From positions 1,636,001-1,700,000 of the forward strand of contig NC_134680.1 of the NCBI RefSeq assembly GCF_024713945.1: a stretch of DNA of 64,000 nt, written 5' to 3'. The position numbers and the translations under genes were made by a program. Source of the DNA: Dermatophagoides farinae (lineage: Eukaryota; Arthropoda; Arachnida; Sarcoptiformes; Pyroglyphidae). Below, one piece after another: positions 40,014 to 55,500 of this stretch. Each line of letters starts with the position of its first letter. Position 1 is the first letter of the stretch. The notes under the pieces are model-generated. The model searched no databases. It worked only from the letters and a program-made list of their open reading frames with translations, and was not told the origin of the DNA.

Positions 40014-43000
40014 CGTTTGGGTAGTTTTATGTAAATAATTATAATGGATCGTTTGGTTGATTACATTGATTTTTTTTTTCTTTGGAAATTTTCACAAATT
40101 GACCGAAATTTGTTTATGTGAATAAAATAGCCGATAGCAATATTGTATATGTGTCTATATACGTGTATATGACCACCAACTAACTAACTGAGAAAAAGGC
40201 CACCAGAGAGATAGAGAGAGAGAGAACTGACCAATGCATTCATATCGGACATATTGACTGGCCAGTTGTATGGAAATATTCATTTTTTTGAAAAAAAAAA
40301 TTTTTTTTCACCGCTAAATACCTGTTATCTGTATATTCATGAATCTTATGTTGATTTCGAAAAGCAAGGTGGTTATTGCTTGATTATCGTTATTTTTCAA
40401 AACTGAAAAAAATTAATTTAAAAAAAAAATGATTAAAAATACACACATTGACTTCGTCATTTTATCTTAAATTTTTTTTCCTCAATTTTTCCCCCTTTCC
40501 TTGTTTACTTATGATTTACGGTTATTATCATTATTATTACATAAATGTCCGGTTATTCCATGTGTGTGTGTGTGAGTGCGCGCGTGTGTTTGCAAACTAA
40601 AATTTTCTACGCCCTATATGCATATACACATCGATAAAGTGTGAGAGAAAACTCGCGAATAAAAACCGAATTATTTTTTTTTTACAGTAGAAAATCCTGT
40701 TGTATGCATCCATGGCCATGATGATGATGATGATGATAATCAAGCAAAAAAACGAATCATTATCATCGATTAATCCACACACACACACACACATGTACAC
40801 AATTATAACCAAGTTTTCGATTTAGATCTCATTAGTTTTTGTTGGATTCCATGCTGTGTAAATGAATGATGTTTTTCTTATTTTTTTGGTGTTGTTCAAT
40901 GTTACTAGTAGCATATAACGGTCACTGCATACATACACACGTATAGTGTCTGATTACAATCTCTTTTATGGATCAAAATTTTTTTTTTTTTTTTTTTTGA
41001 TGATAGATATTTGAGAACTGTTGTATGTAGTAACAATAATAATTGCCGTTGTTGTTTTTCAAAGCCAATTTTGTGTTTTTTTTCTGCATTCGAAATATCG
41101 AGAGAAAAAAAAACATGTCCAAATTTGATCCATGAAATAACAACAACAACAAAATCGACAGCTGAACACATCGAGTGAATGAGAATGAAAGAGAGATTTA
41201 TTTTTTTGGGATTATTTTAATCCCACTTTTGGTGATAATGGAAACATTTCATGGATCTTGTTTTGTTTGTTTGTTTGTGAGTGTGTGTGTGTGTGTAAAA
41301 TGAATACTTATTTGAAAATGTGACCAATGTCCGATTGGTGTTTGTGTTTCAATTATTCACTGCCAAAATTCGAATGACCAATTCAATTCAATTGAATTTT
41401 AAAGTAATGAAACAAAAAATTCATGCATGATTTGTTCAATCTCTATTGAAATTTCGTTTAAAAAAAATTCAAACCATTTTCGCCCACCAAACACACACAC
41501 ACACCTACCACACAATGAACAAAAACAAAAAAAAGCGTTCTGATTCTTTATGACAGCCAATTCTGGAACACTGTTTTTTCGTATATGATAGGCCCATAAT
41601 AATAACAATAATAATAATTCCTTTGGCTTGAAATGGATCCCCTTTTTTCATTTCATTTCATTTCATGATGCTGATGATGATAATGATGATGAATAGCAAA
41701 TAGCAATCGATGATGATGACGGCGGCTGCTGCTGCTGAAATCTTGCTTAATCTCCTTTATTATTTTTATTATTATGCTCTATATATATATTTGTTTTTTT
41801 TGGCTTTTTTCTGGCTTCGTTATTTCGATGATCAATGATGCTGGCAAGCTATCACCATCATCATCAATGCCTCATGTTTAGCCTACATTGATGATGATGA
41901 TGATGATGATAATCCTTTATTTGATATGTAGAACAGCAAACACATTGGGTTTTTTTTTCATTTCATTCGATTTTTTGTTTTGTTTACCCGAAACAAAAAA
42001 AAATTCTATCCCCCCGCATGAAATGATGTATAAAAAAAAAGCCAAAGAATTATTTTCACTACATTCAATATGAATGTGTATGATGCTGTGTGTGATGGTC
42101 ATTAATATGAAGATTCTTTCCCAAAAAAAAAAAATTCATGGATCGTTTTTATAACAACAAAAAAAAAAACATTTTCCAAATTTAATAAGCTTATGTTTTT
42201 TTTTCTCTGTTATTGTTGATAATAAAAAAAAAACATCATCAAATTCATTGATGATGTTTTTTTAAAAGAAAAATTTTTTTTTGAAAAATTTCATTTTACA
42301 TTATTTAGAAAGAAAAAAATAAATAAAATTTTAACTGGAAAAAAATCTGTTTTTTTTTTGCCTGATAATGATAATATAATATGGTGGCATATCCATAAAT
42401 AAAATGGAATTTATAACAAGAAATAAAACTAAACTAAACTAAACCACCATTAGACGGAGATATTCTCTTGGTTTCTGCTGTTTATCCAAAAAAAAAAAAA
42501 ACGATAAAGATGTGACAATTTATAATTAGTTATCTTTCATTTTTTTCTGGTGGTCATTTGAGATCAACAGGGATTAATCTTCTTATATTATACTTGTCAT
42601 TTGTGATTATAATCGAAAAAAAATGTTTTTGATTTAATTTTTTTTTCGATGTTTTTCTGTACGCATCGGGTTTCTTCGATGATAGCAATCTTTTTGGCTA
42701 TCAAGAACAAAGTAACGGCCATCATCATCATCATCAATGGTCATTGGTCATCGCACCAAGGCACATTGACACCTGCTGTAGGAAAAAAAACGGTGTATGG
42801 AAAATGTAAAATTTGAAACCAAAAAAAAAAAAAAATCATCATCATTCATCATTCATCATTTAGTCACTAAATTTTTTTTAGTGTGTCTCACCTTGAATTT
42901 TCTTCGGTTCATTATTATATCTTTTTTTTCTATGGAAAAAAAACTGATTTTTTTCAAAATTTCAAAATTTCCAACTCAACCGATGAATTTATCTGTTTTT

Positions 43001-46000
43001 CTTTATTATTTTTTCCTCTGTCCTTAGGCTTTTTTTTAACTAGACACAGACAGTTTCGCTCAATCGATCTGTCGGTGTATTGTGATGATAATTGGAAAAA
43101 AATTTTCCTTTTTCTGTAAAGAAAAAAAAACATCGAATCAAATCAACAACAAAAACTACAATTCGATTTGACCTAGCTTTTCGTTTGGTTGTTTGTATGT
43201 GTACCTATTTTTTGTCATTGCTGCCTTCTGGCACTATTTTTTTTTATTCCATTTTATTTCACAATACAATCACAGGTTACACACACAGACACACGGTAGC
43301 TGAATTCAACAGCAAAAAAAAAAATAGGGAAAAAACTTTCATTCATAAAACCCTAACTGTATGAATGAATGAATCGAACCGTAGGCTAAGAAGAGGGGAA
43401 AATGAAAATGGAAATGGATCGTTTCGGTTCGAATGAATTTAAAATTATAAAGTATAAAAAATTAAATAATACAATAAAACCTATTGTAATCGGTAATGGA
43501 TAAGTATACAATATACGGTTGGTAACTAACTATATATACATGTTCTTCATAGGGCCATAGGGACCCGAAAAAATCCTGTTTTTTAAGGACCCGGTGTGTG
43601 TGTGTGTATGTGTGTTTTTGACTTTATATGGACCAAATGTAAAATTTTTTTTCCATGCATTAATTTTATTTGATCGTTAAATGATAATATAAATAGAAAA
43701 AATCACAGTTGTTTATGTTTTTTTTTCATCGAGTAGATGCATACACATCTTTTCAACATTCATTCATTTGGAATCAATATTTTAAATATATTGAATTGAA
43801 CTGAATTGTGTACTGTAATCATCAATTTCCGTGATCTAAATGATCATTTTGAATAAATAATATGGAGGTTTTTCTTTTGTTTGTTTGTTGGTGGTTATAA
43901 TTGGTTTTTTTTTCTATGAATTGAATTCAAATGAATGAGTGAGTGTGTGTGTGTGTGTTTTAGAACAGGAGGTTTTGATTAATACTGATTTCATCATTAT
44001 AATATATTGGCCATCTGACATCCATTTTTTTTATCTGGTTTTATACCGACTGAATGGCTTGGCCCTTAGTTGATAGTAAGAATTTACGGTATAGGGACCT
44101 TTGTATTGAACAATTGTTCTTTATGTGAGCGTGTGTGCATCGTACCGCACACACACACACACACACATACATGGTATGGTCCAAATTCAATTCAATATTC
44201 GAAAATTTTGAAACAAATCAAATCCAAAAATGAAATGAAATGTCACCATTATCGTTAACAACAATGGTGAAAACAGCAACAACAACAACAACAACAACAT
44301 GAATAAGTAGTGGATTTTTTCCTTTTCAAGTGCATAACGATCCAAAAAAAAACCCGGTATGTTTTTATTTTTTTGGACCCTTCTTCTTTAGAAATAATCA
44401 TTCATTCAATTCAATTTATTGTTGCTATATTTTTCAATTGAAAATATTCACACACAAAACACACACATACACACACCGAATTTTCATTGACAATGTTTCT
44501 GAAACATTTGTGTTTTTCTCATTGACACGGATATATATCTGACAACAATGACACAATAACGATAATGATAACGACAATGACAACCACCAATACACACTAT
44601 CTTTTTATATATATATATGGAATTAATATGATGACAGGAAAGACGTTGTGATCAAACAAATGTTTTTTTTTTTCATTCTTCAATTGTTATTTTGGTTTCA
44701 ATAACGCGATATGTTTATCATCATATTCAAAGATCCAAATGTATGATGATGATGATGATGATTGATCGTGATAAATGAATTTAAATGCTAATCAAGTCAT
44801 AATTATTTGGTCTTTAATTAAAATATAGATAACCCTTTCGTTTCTATCTTTTTGATAATCTTGATATGAAACAAAATAAACAATGTATCAATGAATAAGA
44901 ATGTTTTTTGTTGTTGTTTTTTTTCTCTGATGTCATTGCCTTTTCACATGTTTAAGATGTTTTTCCGTTTGTTTATTATTATTATTGTATTTCAAGGTTT
45001 TGTTTTGTCTTTTCGCCAGAAAAAAAAGGTTGATGATCTCTTTCTGTGTGTAGGTGTGTGTGTGTCTGTGTCTTATTACTCTAAAGTGGCTCGAATTACG
45101 TTCATTTTTCTTCGAATAGGAATTGTTATTATCTTTATCAAGTTATTGAAGATGAAAAAAAATAAGAAAAATTGTAACATTTCATGTGATGAAAAGCTTT
45201 TTTCTTTCAATTCGTTGGTCAATCGATTTTCCATTTATTTTCTGTTTTTTTTTTTTTTTTTTTTTGGGAAAAAAATGAAAATGAAATAAAATTGAAAAAG
45301 GTGGACTGAGTGGACACTTTTTTTTCATTAAACAACAAATTGAATTTAATGTAACTGAATTGAATTTTCGAACAGCAATATCAATTTAGCAAAAAAAAAA
45401 ACTGAAATGAATGTAGTAGAAGATTTCCTTTTTATTTTTTTTATTTTTTTTTCACCGACTTTCCGGTCGGTAGATCGGTACACAGTGTGTGTACTCTGTT
45501 CAATCAATTGATTCTAACATAACATTTGTGATTTGATTTGGATTTTTGTGGATTTTTTTTTTGTCATTGGTACAAACTTGACATTATACAGTAAAACATT
45601 GATTTGGTTCCATATAAATTCATTGGACAATCCATGTGTATCTGTGTTTTTTTTTTTTTTTTTTTTGTAACAACCTTACATATTAATGGACATATAGACA
45701 AAACATTTTTCATTACTTTCTCTTTATCCCATCATCATGCTTGACATTCATTCATTCATTCATTCATATCGACAGCATTCAGGTTGATTAGCTAACAACA
45801 ATAACAACAACAACAACAGCAATGATTTGATGGAAATATTCAGTTTTTTTAAGCATATAAAAACAGAAATCTGTTTGTCTGATGATGAAAAGTCCAGTCG
45901 TTGTTGTTATTATTATTGAATCCGAATTCTCAATGAGAATTCTAGTGTGTGTGTGGATGTCAAATTGTGAATATATACAATGTGTGTATGTGTGTTTGTT

Positions 46001-49000
46001 AGTCGTTGTTGTTGTTTTTTCTTTTTCCTTGATTATCTTCATTCAAAATTCAACATTGAACTTTTTTTTCGTTTGCGACAAACAATCTCGTGTGTTATAG
46101 TTTTTTTTTTTTTTTTTTTTTTTTGGTCTCTCTGTTGTTGGTGTAAATTTAATTCTAGAGCATGAATTCTCCATTAAATTGATGTCTTTTTTCTTTACCA
46201 TTCTTGAATTCACTATTTTTTTTCACTGTAATTCACAGTGTGTTAACATTTGGGTTGAATTAAATCGGGTTTTTTTTCTTTTTCTCACTTTTTTTCTTGT
46301 TTTTTTGGGTGTTTGAAGTTCGTGTATGTGTGTGTAGTAGTAGTAGTGTCACTAGAATCTCGAAAAAAAATTTATTAGATTGATATGAAATTCGAGTTTT
46401 CTGGTTCGTCCATATAACACTTGACTTTATCAACAAGAATAATCAAACGAATCGATGTAAATTGAATGGTCAAAAACTTGTTTTTTTGTATTTCATGAAT
46501 CATTCACATAATTATTCCTCGGTCGGTTATTGTCAACTTGAACAATTTCATTCAATTATTATTATCATCAAAGAGACGTGAATACAATTCCTCCTACTTT
46601 TTTTTGTTTGTTTGTTTGTTTGATTGATTGAACGAATTAAATTGGCGAGAGAGAAAGAGAGAGCGAATAAAAAGAATGAAATTGTCACATTTCATGTGTG
46701 ATTCTTATTTTTTTTTTTTTACTTTCACTTTCATTTTTCGCAATCGCACAATTTTCAAACATCCGTTGTCAGCATTTTTTTTCAGCGTTCGGTTGGAGAA
46801 AAAAATTATTTATTCATGTTTTTTTTTCATTTTATTTTGTTGTTGATAAGTACGGATGGTTTACTTATTTGGGTGCCGACACCAACGAACGACAATAACA
46901 ACAACAACAACAACAACAACCAAGAAATTAAAGGTGCATCAGCAGCAGATATATAGAATGATGGAGAAAATTGTTGTTGTTATTATTTGTTATACCTTGG
47001 GTTGTTCATTGCCATGACTAGACATTTATTTATTTATTTATTTTTTACTTGATATCTATTTTTTTCCGAATAATAATATTTCATGTGTGCAATCAAGGCT
47101 ATCAGTGCTTTGAAAATTCTTCAATATTTTTCTCTTTCTCACTCACTGATCATTCTTGATTGTTACACAGAAATGAAATTGTCAAATTGACAATTGCAAA
47201 GTTATGAGTTTTGTATTATACCAAATAAGGTAAAATAGTATAGTACATACAAAATACAATTCGTTAGTAGTTTTCACATTTTTGAGAGAGGGAGAGAAAT
47301 AACCGTTTTGAATAATGTCGATACCCGGTGTTTGTATGTATTTGTGTGTACACTTGCTAGATCCCCAGAGAGAATATTTGTTGTTAGTTATTGCTGCATG
47401 AATGAATATATTTAGAATTCCATCGATTGGCTTATTTGAATTCTGTGATTTTTTTTTGCTGCTGCTGCTGCTGATGCCAATCTCTTATTGCCAATCTTAT
47501 TTCATTTTGGGTAATAATTTGTTATTTTAACTCTTAGCAAGCTATACCGGAATTCACTGTCATTGGAATGGAATTTTGGGCTTTTTTTTCTAATTTTTCT
47601 TTTTTGCATCCGATCAGAATTGATTTGTTCATTTTTTTACTCTGTTGATGTTGAAGTAGTCAAATTCATTCATTCATTCATTCAATCAGACAGGAATTGT
47701 GGAATTTTTTTCGAGCCTATCGTCGATAACCACTGAATTGGTTGTTGTTGCTGCTGCTGCTGCTAATCTGATAATTTAATTTCGTCGTTTTCATTCGAAT
47801 ACATAAATTAGCCATTCACATACACACAGCCGATTGGCAAACTAAAACCCATTGTAGGAATCGTCATCATTATTCCTTCCTTCCTTTTTTCTCTTTTTCT
47901 ACATAACAGAAACAATAGTGAAAACAGTTGTTTTTGTTTTCAATGATAATGTTCATCAACTGAAAATCAATCGAATAGTTAACACAATTATAAGCCACGT
48001 ACAGAGAAAAACAATACCCATATGATGATGTTTGATATTTGGCTGTTAGATATTTCCTATTACATTGAAACTGAAACTTGAAATAGAATTTTGGACTTGC
48101 CCTGTAGCTAGGCTGTCCAATGTACACACGCACAGAATATAGAGTATGAATAGTCTTTAATTATATTAACAAATTGAACATGTTTAGAATTGTTGTTGTT
48201 GTTATTGTTATTGTTGTTGTTGTTGTTGTTGTTGTCGGTCAATTATCATCATCACCGAAGGAATTCAATTTGATGGATAAAAACAAGTAGAGATCCGTTA
48301 TGGAATTCAAAAAGTCTATTTCAATTAAGCGTTAAGAATATTTCCACTGAATGAAACTTTATTGAAAATTTACCTTATCGAAACATGATGATGATGATAT
48401 AATTAATGAAAAAGTCTTGTTTCCAGTAAAAACATTTGGGTATTTTGTTGTTAATGGGTTTTTTTTGATGAAAGAAGAAATGGATTTATTCCTTAATCAT
48501 AAACAGCTTGTTATTTATCTATTTTCTCTGGTTAAAATCGACTTTTTTTCTTATCTTTTTCTTTTATCCCATCATCATTATTATGTTGTTTTTTCTCGGG
48601 ATTGAATTTCATTCATTTATCCATTTCATTTTGGGATGTTTGTTTCGTTTGGTTGATTTTTCTTTTTTTTTCAATGATGATTTCTTTTGATTCTTTATTG
48701 AATGAATGAAATCTCTAGAATTGTTGCTGAATAGACTGGTTGGTTGGCTAGTCTTCTTACTTTTTTGTTTGGTAACCCAAGATCTTTTTATTTTTTTCTT
48801 CTGACGATATTATAATAATAATATTCTGCCTATTTCATAATACTACTGATGTTGGTTTGGTGGTGCTGGTGCTGGTACATTCTGTGTATTCGGATGGATG
48901 ATTTTGGCTTTGACTTTGTTGTTGTTGTTGTTTGTGGTTCATCGTTTATTAGTGGAAATGTGTATGTATAAAGAAAAAAAGTTGCAACCATCTTCATCGT

Positions 49001-52000
49001 CAACCACCACCAACACCAAATACCATTCAACCAAAGACAGAAAGAGCGAGAGCAACCAAAAAAAGAATTTATATTTCAAACAAAAAAATGAATAGAAATA
49101 TAATATAACGAATAATAAGATGTTGTACGCCAAATTCTGCATTCTACCGATATTCTACATACATGTATTAGTATTTGGCTTTATTTTGAAATTTAATATT
49201 TTGTTCATCAAAAAAAACGAAATGAAATGAAATAATAATAATGATGAAAATATCAACTAATTCAATAAAATACATTGGGTTTAGGTGACACATGTGTATC
49301 CACACCATGTGTTGTATCCACATTCCATAAACAAAACAAAAAAAACAGATTTTTCAAATATTTTTTTTTCTTGGTGAAACCCAAAAATAAAACCTAAAAA
49401 TTTTTTTTGAAACATTTTTCCCGCTATTGTTTTTCGCTGTTGTTGTTAACTTTTGTTTTAGATTCATATTCGGATATTCTACCTTCCCCTTTGTTATTGA
49501 TTAGTTGTTGTAGATACCCAGCTAGCCAACCAGCCAGTCATCCACTTAACTGAATGATTGATTGAGTTTTTTTTTCTATTTCTCTTGTTGTTGTAATATA
49601 ATGATTATTATTATTATTATTGGAGAGGTCCATTGGATAATAACCAGAAAATATCTTTTTCAAACAACAAAACTTTGATCAAGTATGATGATGGTTAATG
49701 GTGGGTGGTTGCTAGTTTTGGATGGTAGACTAATTCAATTCTATCGATCTCTTTTTCTCTTTCTCTCAGTCGGATGTCTGTTGATGATGATAAAATAATT
49801 AGTAGCTTTTTTTGTAATTGTGTGTTTGTGTGTGGCAAATGATGATGATGATCATGTTAAACTCTGATTTTTTTTTTGTTTTGTTTCATTTTATAAATTC
49901 TCGAAAAAGTCAATAACTCAAATACATACACATACAATGAATAACTGAATGTCTGCCTGAATGTTTCCAATGAATTTTTTCATTGGTTTCGATTCGGTTT
50001 GTTTGTTGTTATTATAGCCTGAAATATATATTGACTGTGGATGATCAAAATCATCAAAACCATCATCCATCGAAAAAGGCAACTGTTTTTTTTTTGTTTG
50101 TTTGTTTGCTATTTCGGTTCACACAACATTGATGATGGCCATGGTTGTTTGTTGATAATTTTTTTTTTTGTATATTTGGGTTATTAGACGACGACAACGA
50201 CGATGTCGATGATCATCAATGATGACAATGATGATGATGAAAATTTATTGTTTTTTTTTTCATTGAAACAAACCAGGAAGACATTACGTTTATCAATGTA
50301 CAACTTTGAATGATTTTGAATTTTGATTTTCGTTTTTTTGTTTGTTGATTTTTGGCTTTTACTTGTTTTTTACAAAATTAAATTTCAATTTTAAAACAAA
50401 ACAAAACAAAATGCTCATTTTTTAAAGAATGTAATTTCTCCGTTGTTCTGATCCATCTCCCGTTACTTAACTAATACCAGAAAGGCAGATGGATAGTTTT
50501 AAGATTTTTTTTCGCTTTGAATTCATTTTTGGTTCCATTCATTTTTGAAAAAAAAGTTTTTTTTCTGTTGTTTATTTTCAGGATTTCGTTGTTACTGTTT
50601 CTGGAACATAAGATGATCATTGCGATTGATCGATCGATGTACATTTCTGGATTTTCTGGATTTCTTGTCTGTTTGTTTGTTCTGGCTTTCATGCTCAAGA
50701 ATTGTCTTTATATTCCCTGTTTCAATTATTTTTCTTTTTCGTCGTCATCGTGATTCAAATTTGATTTTTGCTCTGTTGTTTGTCAAATTATCCAAATGAA
50801 TAATGAATATTTTTCTTTTACCGGATAAAGAGACGAAAAATCGATCGCTTTTAAAAAACAGAAAAAAAATTATTTCATTTCATTTCATCAGACTACAAAC
50901 AGACAAACAAACAACGAATTGTTTCGTTTTCATTTGATTTCAAAAAAAAATTCAAATCATAATAAAACATTGAAAATCTTTTCTTTTACGTTCTATTCAA
51001 ACATTCATTTTCTCAGTTTTTTTCATTCTCTATCTCTCTCTCTCTCTCTCTCTATTCGATAGAAAAATGAACGATTCTGTTGAACAAAACACCAACCAAC
51101 CAACCAACCAAACACACACACAAGCCATTATTATTCATTTGATTTTATATAATTTGAATTTGTATATCTGTTCAGCTAACCGTAAATAATAGAATCTGAG
51201 TGAAAAGGAAAAAATTTAAACTCTGTCGAGATTCTATTTCTTTGACTTTATTTCGATTCTGGTATAAAAGAATTCTTGTGTGATCAATACATTCATTCAA
51301 TGATGATGTCACAAATAATAATAAGTGTTATGATTGATTAAATCATAACAATCAATGAATTTGGTCATATCAATTTCAAATTGAGTGAAAATTTTTTTTT
51401 CTTTATTATTTTCCAGCAGCTATTATTTACCCGATTATAGAGATTTTATTTATTGTCACTTATTTTTTTGGGAACTTGATTTTATGGTTTCAGTTCCCGG
51501 ACAATTGCCGTTCGGTCCGCTTCATTTACTTTTTCCATCATCATCATCATCATCACCATTAATAGTTAGTTAATCATGATAAAATTTACACTTTGAAAGT
51601 TTTTCAATTCAATTTTTTTTCACACTTTATATATAGTGAAAAGAATTTAGAATCAACAGAATGATTTATGATTCGACTTTGTCGATGATGATGTTTACAC
51701 ACATACACACACATACACACATTTAAAAGTATCAATATTTTATCTGAAAAAGTTTCGTTTTTTTTTCTATTGAAAATAAATGAATTGAAAATTTTTTTTT
51801 TTTTTTTGAAAAAAAAGTATCGATCAATTACAGTTGGATAGTTGAATACAATGACAATAATATTCAGAATCCATCCACACACTTTCGCATACGCAGAATG
51901 TAATGATGGATATAAATTTCTGTTGTTTACATAATCACACAGAATAAGACCAATCAAAATGAGGATGATGTGAAAAGTTTACTTTCATCCATAATATACA

Positions 52001-52467
52001 GATCCTGTGTTTTTTTTTTTGTTTTATTTGCATTGTATAATGTGTGTCCCGTCGTACTTGGAGTTTTGTTGACATTCTTTTTTTTTGCATTCATCAACAA
52101 CAACAACAACAACAGCAGCAGCAGCAGCTAAAAAAGTCACATTGTCTTGATATAATGATGAGAATTTGCCATTCAATAGATCACCAGGACATAAGGTCCC
52201 TGAATTTTATTTATGCAATCTTCATTCATTCATTATATCATCTCTACATAACATAGTTGAAGAGCTGTGTTTTTATCTATGTTTCCATGTGTTTGTGTTT
52301 GTTTGTGTGTTTATCATGTCTTTCAATGATCAATTCAATACAGAAGAGATTGGTTATCATAAAATATTATTGTATCTCCCATATTATCTATTCTAAATAT
52401 ATTTTATGGATTGTAAAACTTACTTAAACACATTGAATGAAAAAGACGGAAATTTTAATATATTAAT

Positions 52468-52500
<33 letters not shown>

Positions 52501-55500
52501 ACCAAACGCAAACACATCGTAAAATGCGATTTAAACAAGAAAAAAAAAATCCATACATGACACAGATTGTATGAGTGCCATTCATCAATATATCTCGATA
52601 GATTTTATATGCATAAAAAAAACAAAAACAAAACTGGGCATCTTTTTTCCCTTGTATTGATGATGGATTGAAAAATGTCCACGTGTTTATGTTTATCGTT
52701 GCGATGATCAAGTCATAGATTTTTAATGAATGTTTTTTCTATGGAAATGTATTTTTTAGACCCTAAAATTTTTTTTTTGGCAAGGATTTGAATAATTTTC
52801 ACATGTATTTTGCTATTGGGTTTGATCTGATCTGACCATTTTATTGATAGTGGGAAAAAAAGGGCAAGACTTTTCTCTAATGTTGTTTCCTTCTGTTCCT
52901 GATATTGATGTTATGATAATAATGATGTGATGTGATGACATTCTGAATGACAATGTTGTTGATGATGATGTATTAAATGTATTTTGTTTATCTTTTTCAA
53001 TGTTTTTTTTTACTTTATAAAAGTTGACATTTTTTTCTTTTGGTTTCACTTGTTTTTTATCATCATAAATTTTTTTTTGTCTCCATTCAATTCTTCAAAG
53101 ATCTCTCATTCATATTCACTGGTAGTGATAAAATGGCCTTTTTTTCTTTCAGACATATAACGGTAGTTTTTTGTTTTTGTTGTTGATTTGATATCTTTTT
53201 CTTGTTGTTTTTTTCGCTGATGCATCATGTTGAATTTATTCAGGCCCCTGAATTACATTGATTTTTCACTAAAAACACGAAACAACAACAACAACAACAA
53301 TTACATACAATGTTGTTGTTGTTGTTGTTGTCGTCGTCGTAGTCACAGACACTAATTACCCACCCATAGTAATCATCATCATTATCATCATTGTCGAGGG
53401 CAATCGATGATTCAGTAAGAACAACAAAATCATGGTGGTTGGATATCAAATTACCTCGATTCGTCATCATCATCATCATTATACTAAAAATACAGGCCGA
53501 TTTTTTTTGTTTTATTTTTTCCATGAAATTTTTTTTCTAGTAGAAAAAATACTCCAAAAATAACATTATGATTGATATTTGTTTGGATATAGGTGAAATT
53601 ATTACCGATAATGAAAAAGAGAGAGAAAAGAAACGTTCGTTAAGAAGTTAAAATTCTTGAAATATTTTTCAACACACAAGAAACGATATTAAATTAGTCA
53701 GAAAAATAAACAAAATTAGATAGTCAAATTTTCATCTTCAGAAAGAGACATCATTTATAGTTTTTAGTTATGAAAAGAATCAAATACAACAAAATAATAA
53801 CCGGGAACAAAAGTGGCTCTGTCTCTGTTGTTTTTTGACATTGTTTGTTTGTTGCTGTCATAATCATCATCTTCATCATAACCATCATCATCATCATCAT
53901 CATCATCGAAAAATGAACAATTTACTTATTCTATATGGATTGTTGATGATGATGATGAAATGAAATCTATATATCTATCTGATTACAATTTTTTGATAAG
54001 AAGAAAATGAACTGAATCTGGATATTTCATATATTCAAGCCCCTTTTGACAATAACACAAGCAGCACACACAGACAATGTTCTATGTCCACAAGCTGCTG
54101 CTGCTGTTTCTGTGTTATCATTATATGTTTCGTGCTTTTTTTTGTAATTGCAATTTGACGACAATTGCTGTCCATTTATATAAATTTGGTACAGCAACAA
54201 CGACGAATGAATGGTGAGATATTTTACACCATCAACCATTGCATATATTCACTGGATTGTTGATAGTTATCAATTCAATACATCTGCTCTTGGTTAATAT
54301 AAATTTTCATGTTCAGCTCTTGAGATTTTTGACATGAGACAAACAAAACAAACAAATAAACAGGGACAATGTTCATGATCATGATGATGACAATCTGTGT
54401 GTATGTTCTATTATCTTTAAAGATATATATATATTCGACAACGTAAAGTTTATGAACATTTTCCATTTTTTTCCGATCACCATTATCATCATATATCATG
54501 TTTAGATTATTGTATAAATGAACATTTTGTTAATAAAATAATGATCCATTTTTATCCAAGTTTTGGAAAACAAAAACAAAAATTTAATTTTTGTTCCTTT
54601 TTTCTTGAATGAATATAGTGGATTGTTGATGTGGATATATGTATACTGAGTGAATCCTTTTTTCTCTCTTATTCATTCTACTATCTTTGAATACATCTAT
54701 AATGAAAAAAAAAAATCCAAAGTTGTCACCAATTGCTACTTGTTTTTCTTTTTACAATTCTGAACATTTACGTACATCCAATAAATTTGTTGTTCAATGT
54801 TGGTTGAAGAATAAAAATTATCTTAAAACTAAATCATAAACTGAACGGATGTTTGTGAATTGATTTTTTGTCATAAAAAAAAACGTTGGTTGAAACATTT
54901 ATTTCGCATTTTTTTTTCTTTGAACAAAAACAAACATTTTCTTAAAAATTCAATCCGAAAACTTTTAAAACACACACATACACACACACACACACGCACA
55001 CTTGGTGGTTATAAATGTAATAGTGTAATAGGAAAGTGGGTTATATCCAATAAAATTCTAAATTCATTTCATTTTATTTTAATTGCTTCTTTCCACTCCA
55101 TTTCCATAACTCATAAAGACAATCTTGAATGTGTTTAAGCGCGTGTTTCCTTTCGTTTGTTCGTTCTGTGACGTTCGTCCTCTGACCTTTAATGAATCTA
55201 TGATTTTGTGTGTGTGTGTGTATGTTTTAAATTCATAAAACAGAAAAATTTCAAGTTAATGAAGACGATAAATTCAAGTAAATTAAAGTAAACAAGCAAC
55301 AACAACAATCACGTCAATGTTGTTATCGTCATCATCATCGTAGTTGTTTGAAATTTATTGACTTTTTTTTGTCCTCATCATAATCGCGATTGTCGACGAC
55401 CACCGGCTATCGTTTTCATTTTCATTTATGATGATGATGATGGTCAAAAGTTAATTTACCAGAAAAAAATTTTTTTTTATTCAACTTGATTTAAATTTAC

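Noticed and set aside
47870-48133. 87-codon minus-strand frame with unusually mixed composition
   Set aside because: Less repeat-like than most and worth a homology search, but I see no domain, splice partners or good start context, so I do not call it a gene.
52044-52256. Poly-Gln-containing open frame
   Set aside because: The Gln run is a CAA/CAG microsatellite; the flanks are not protein-like.
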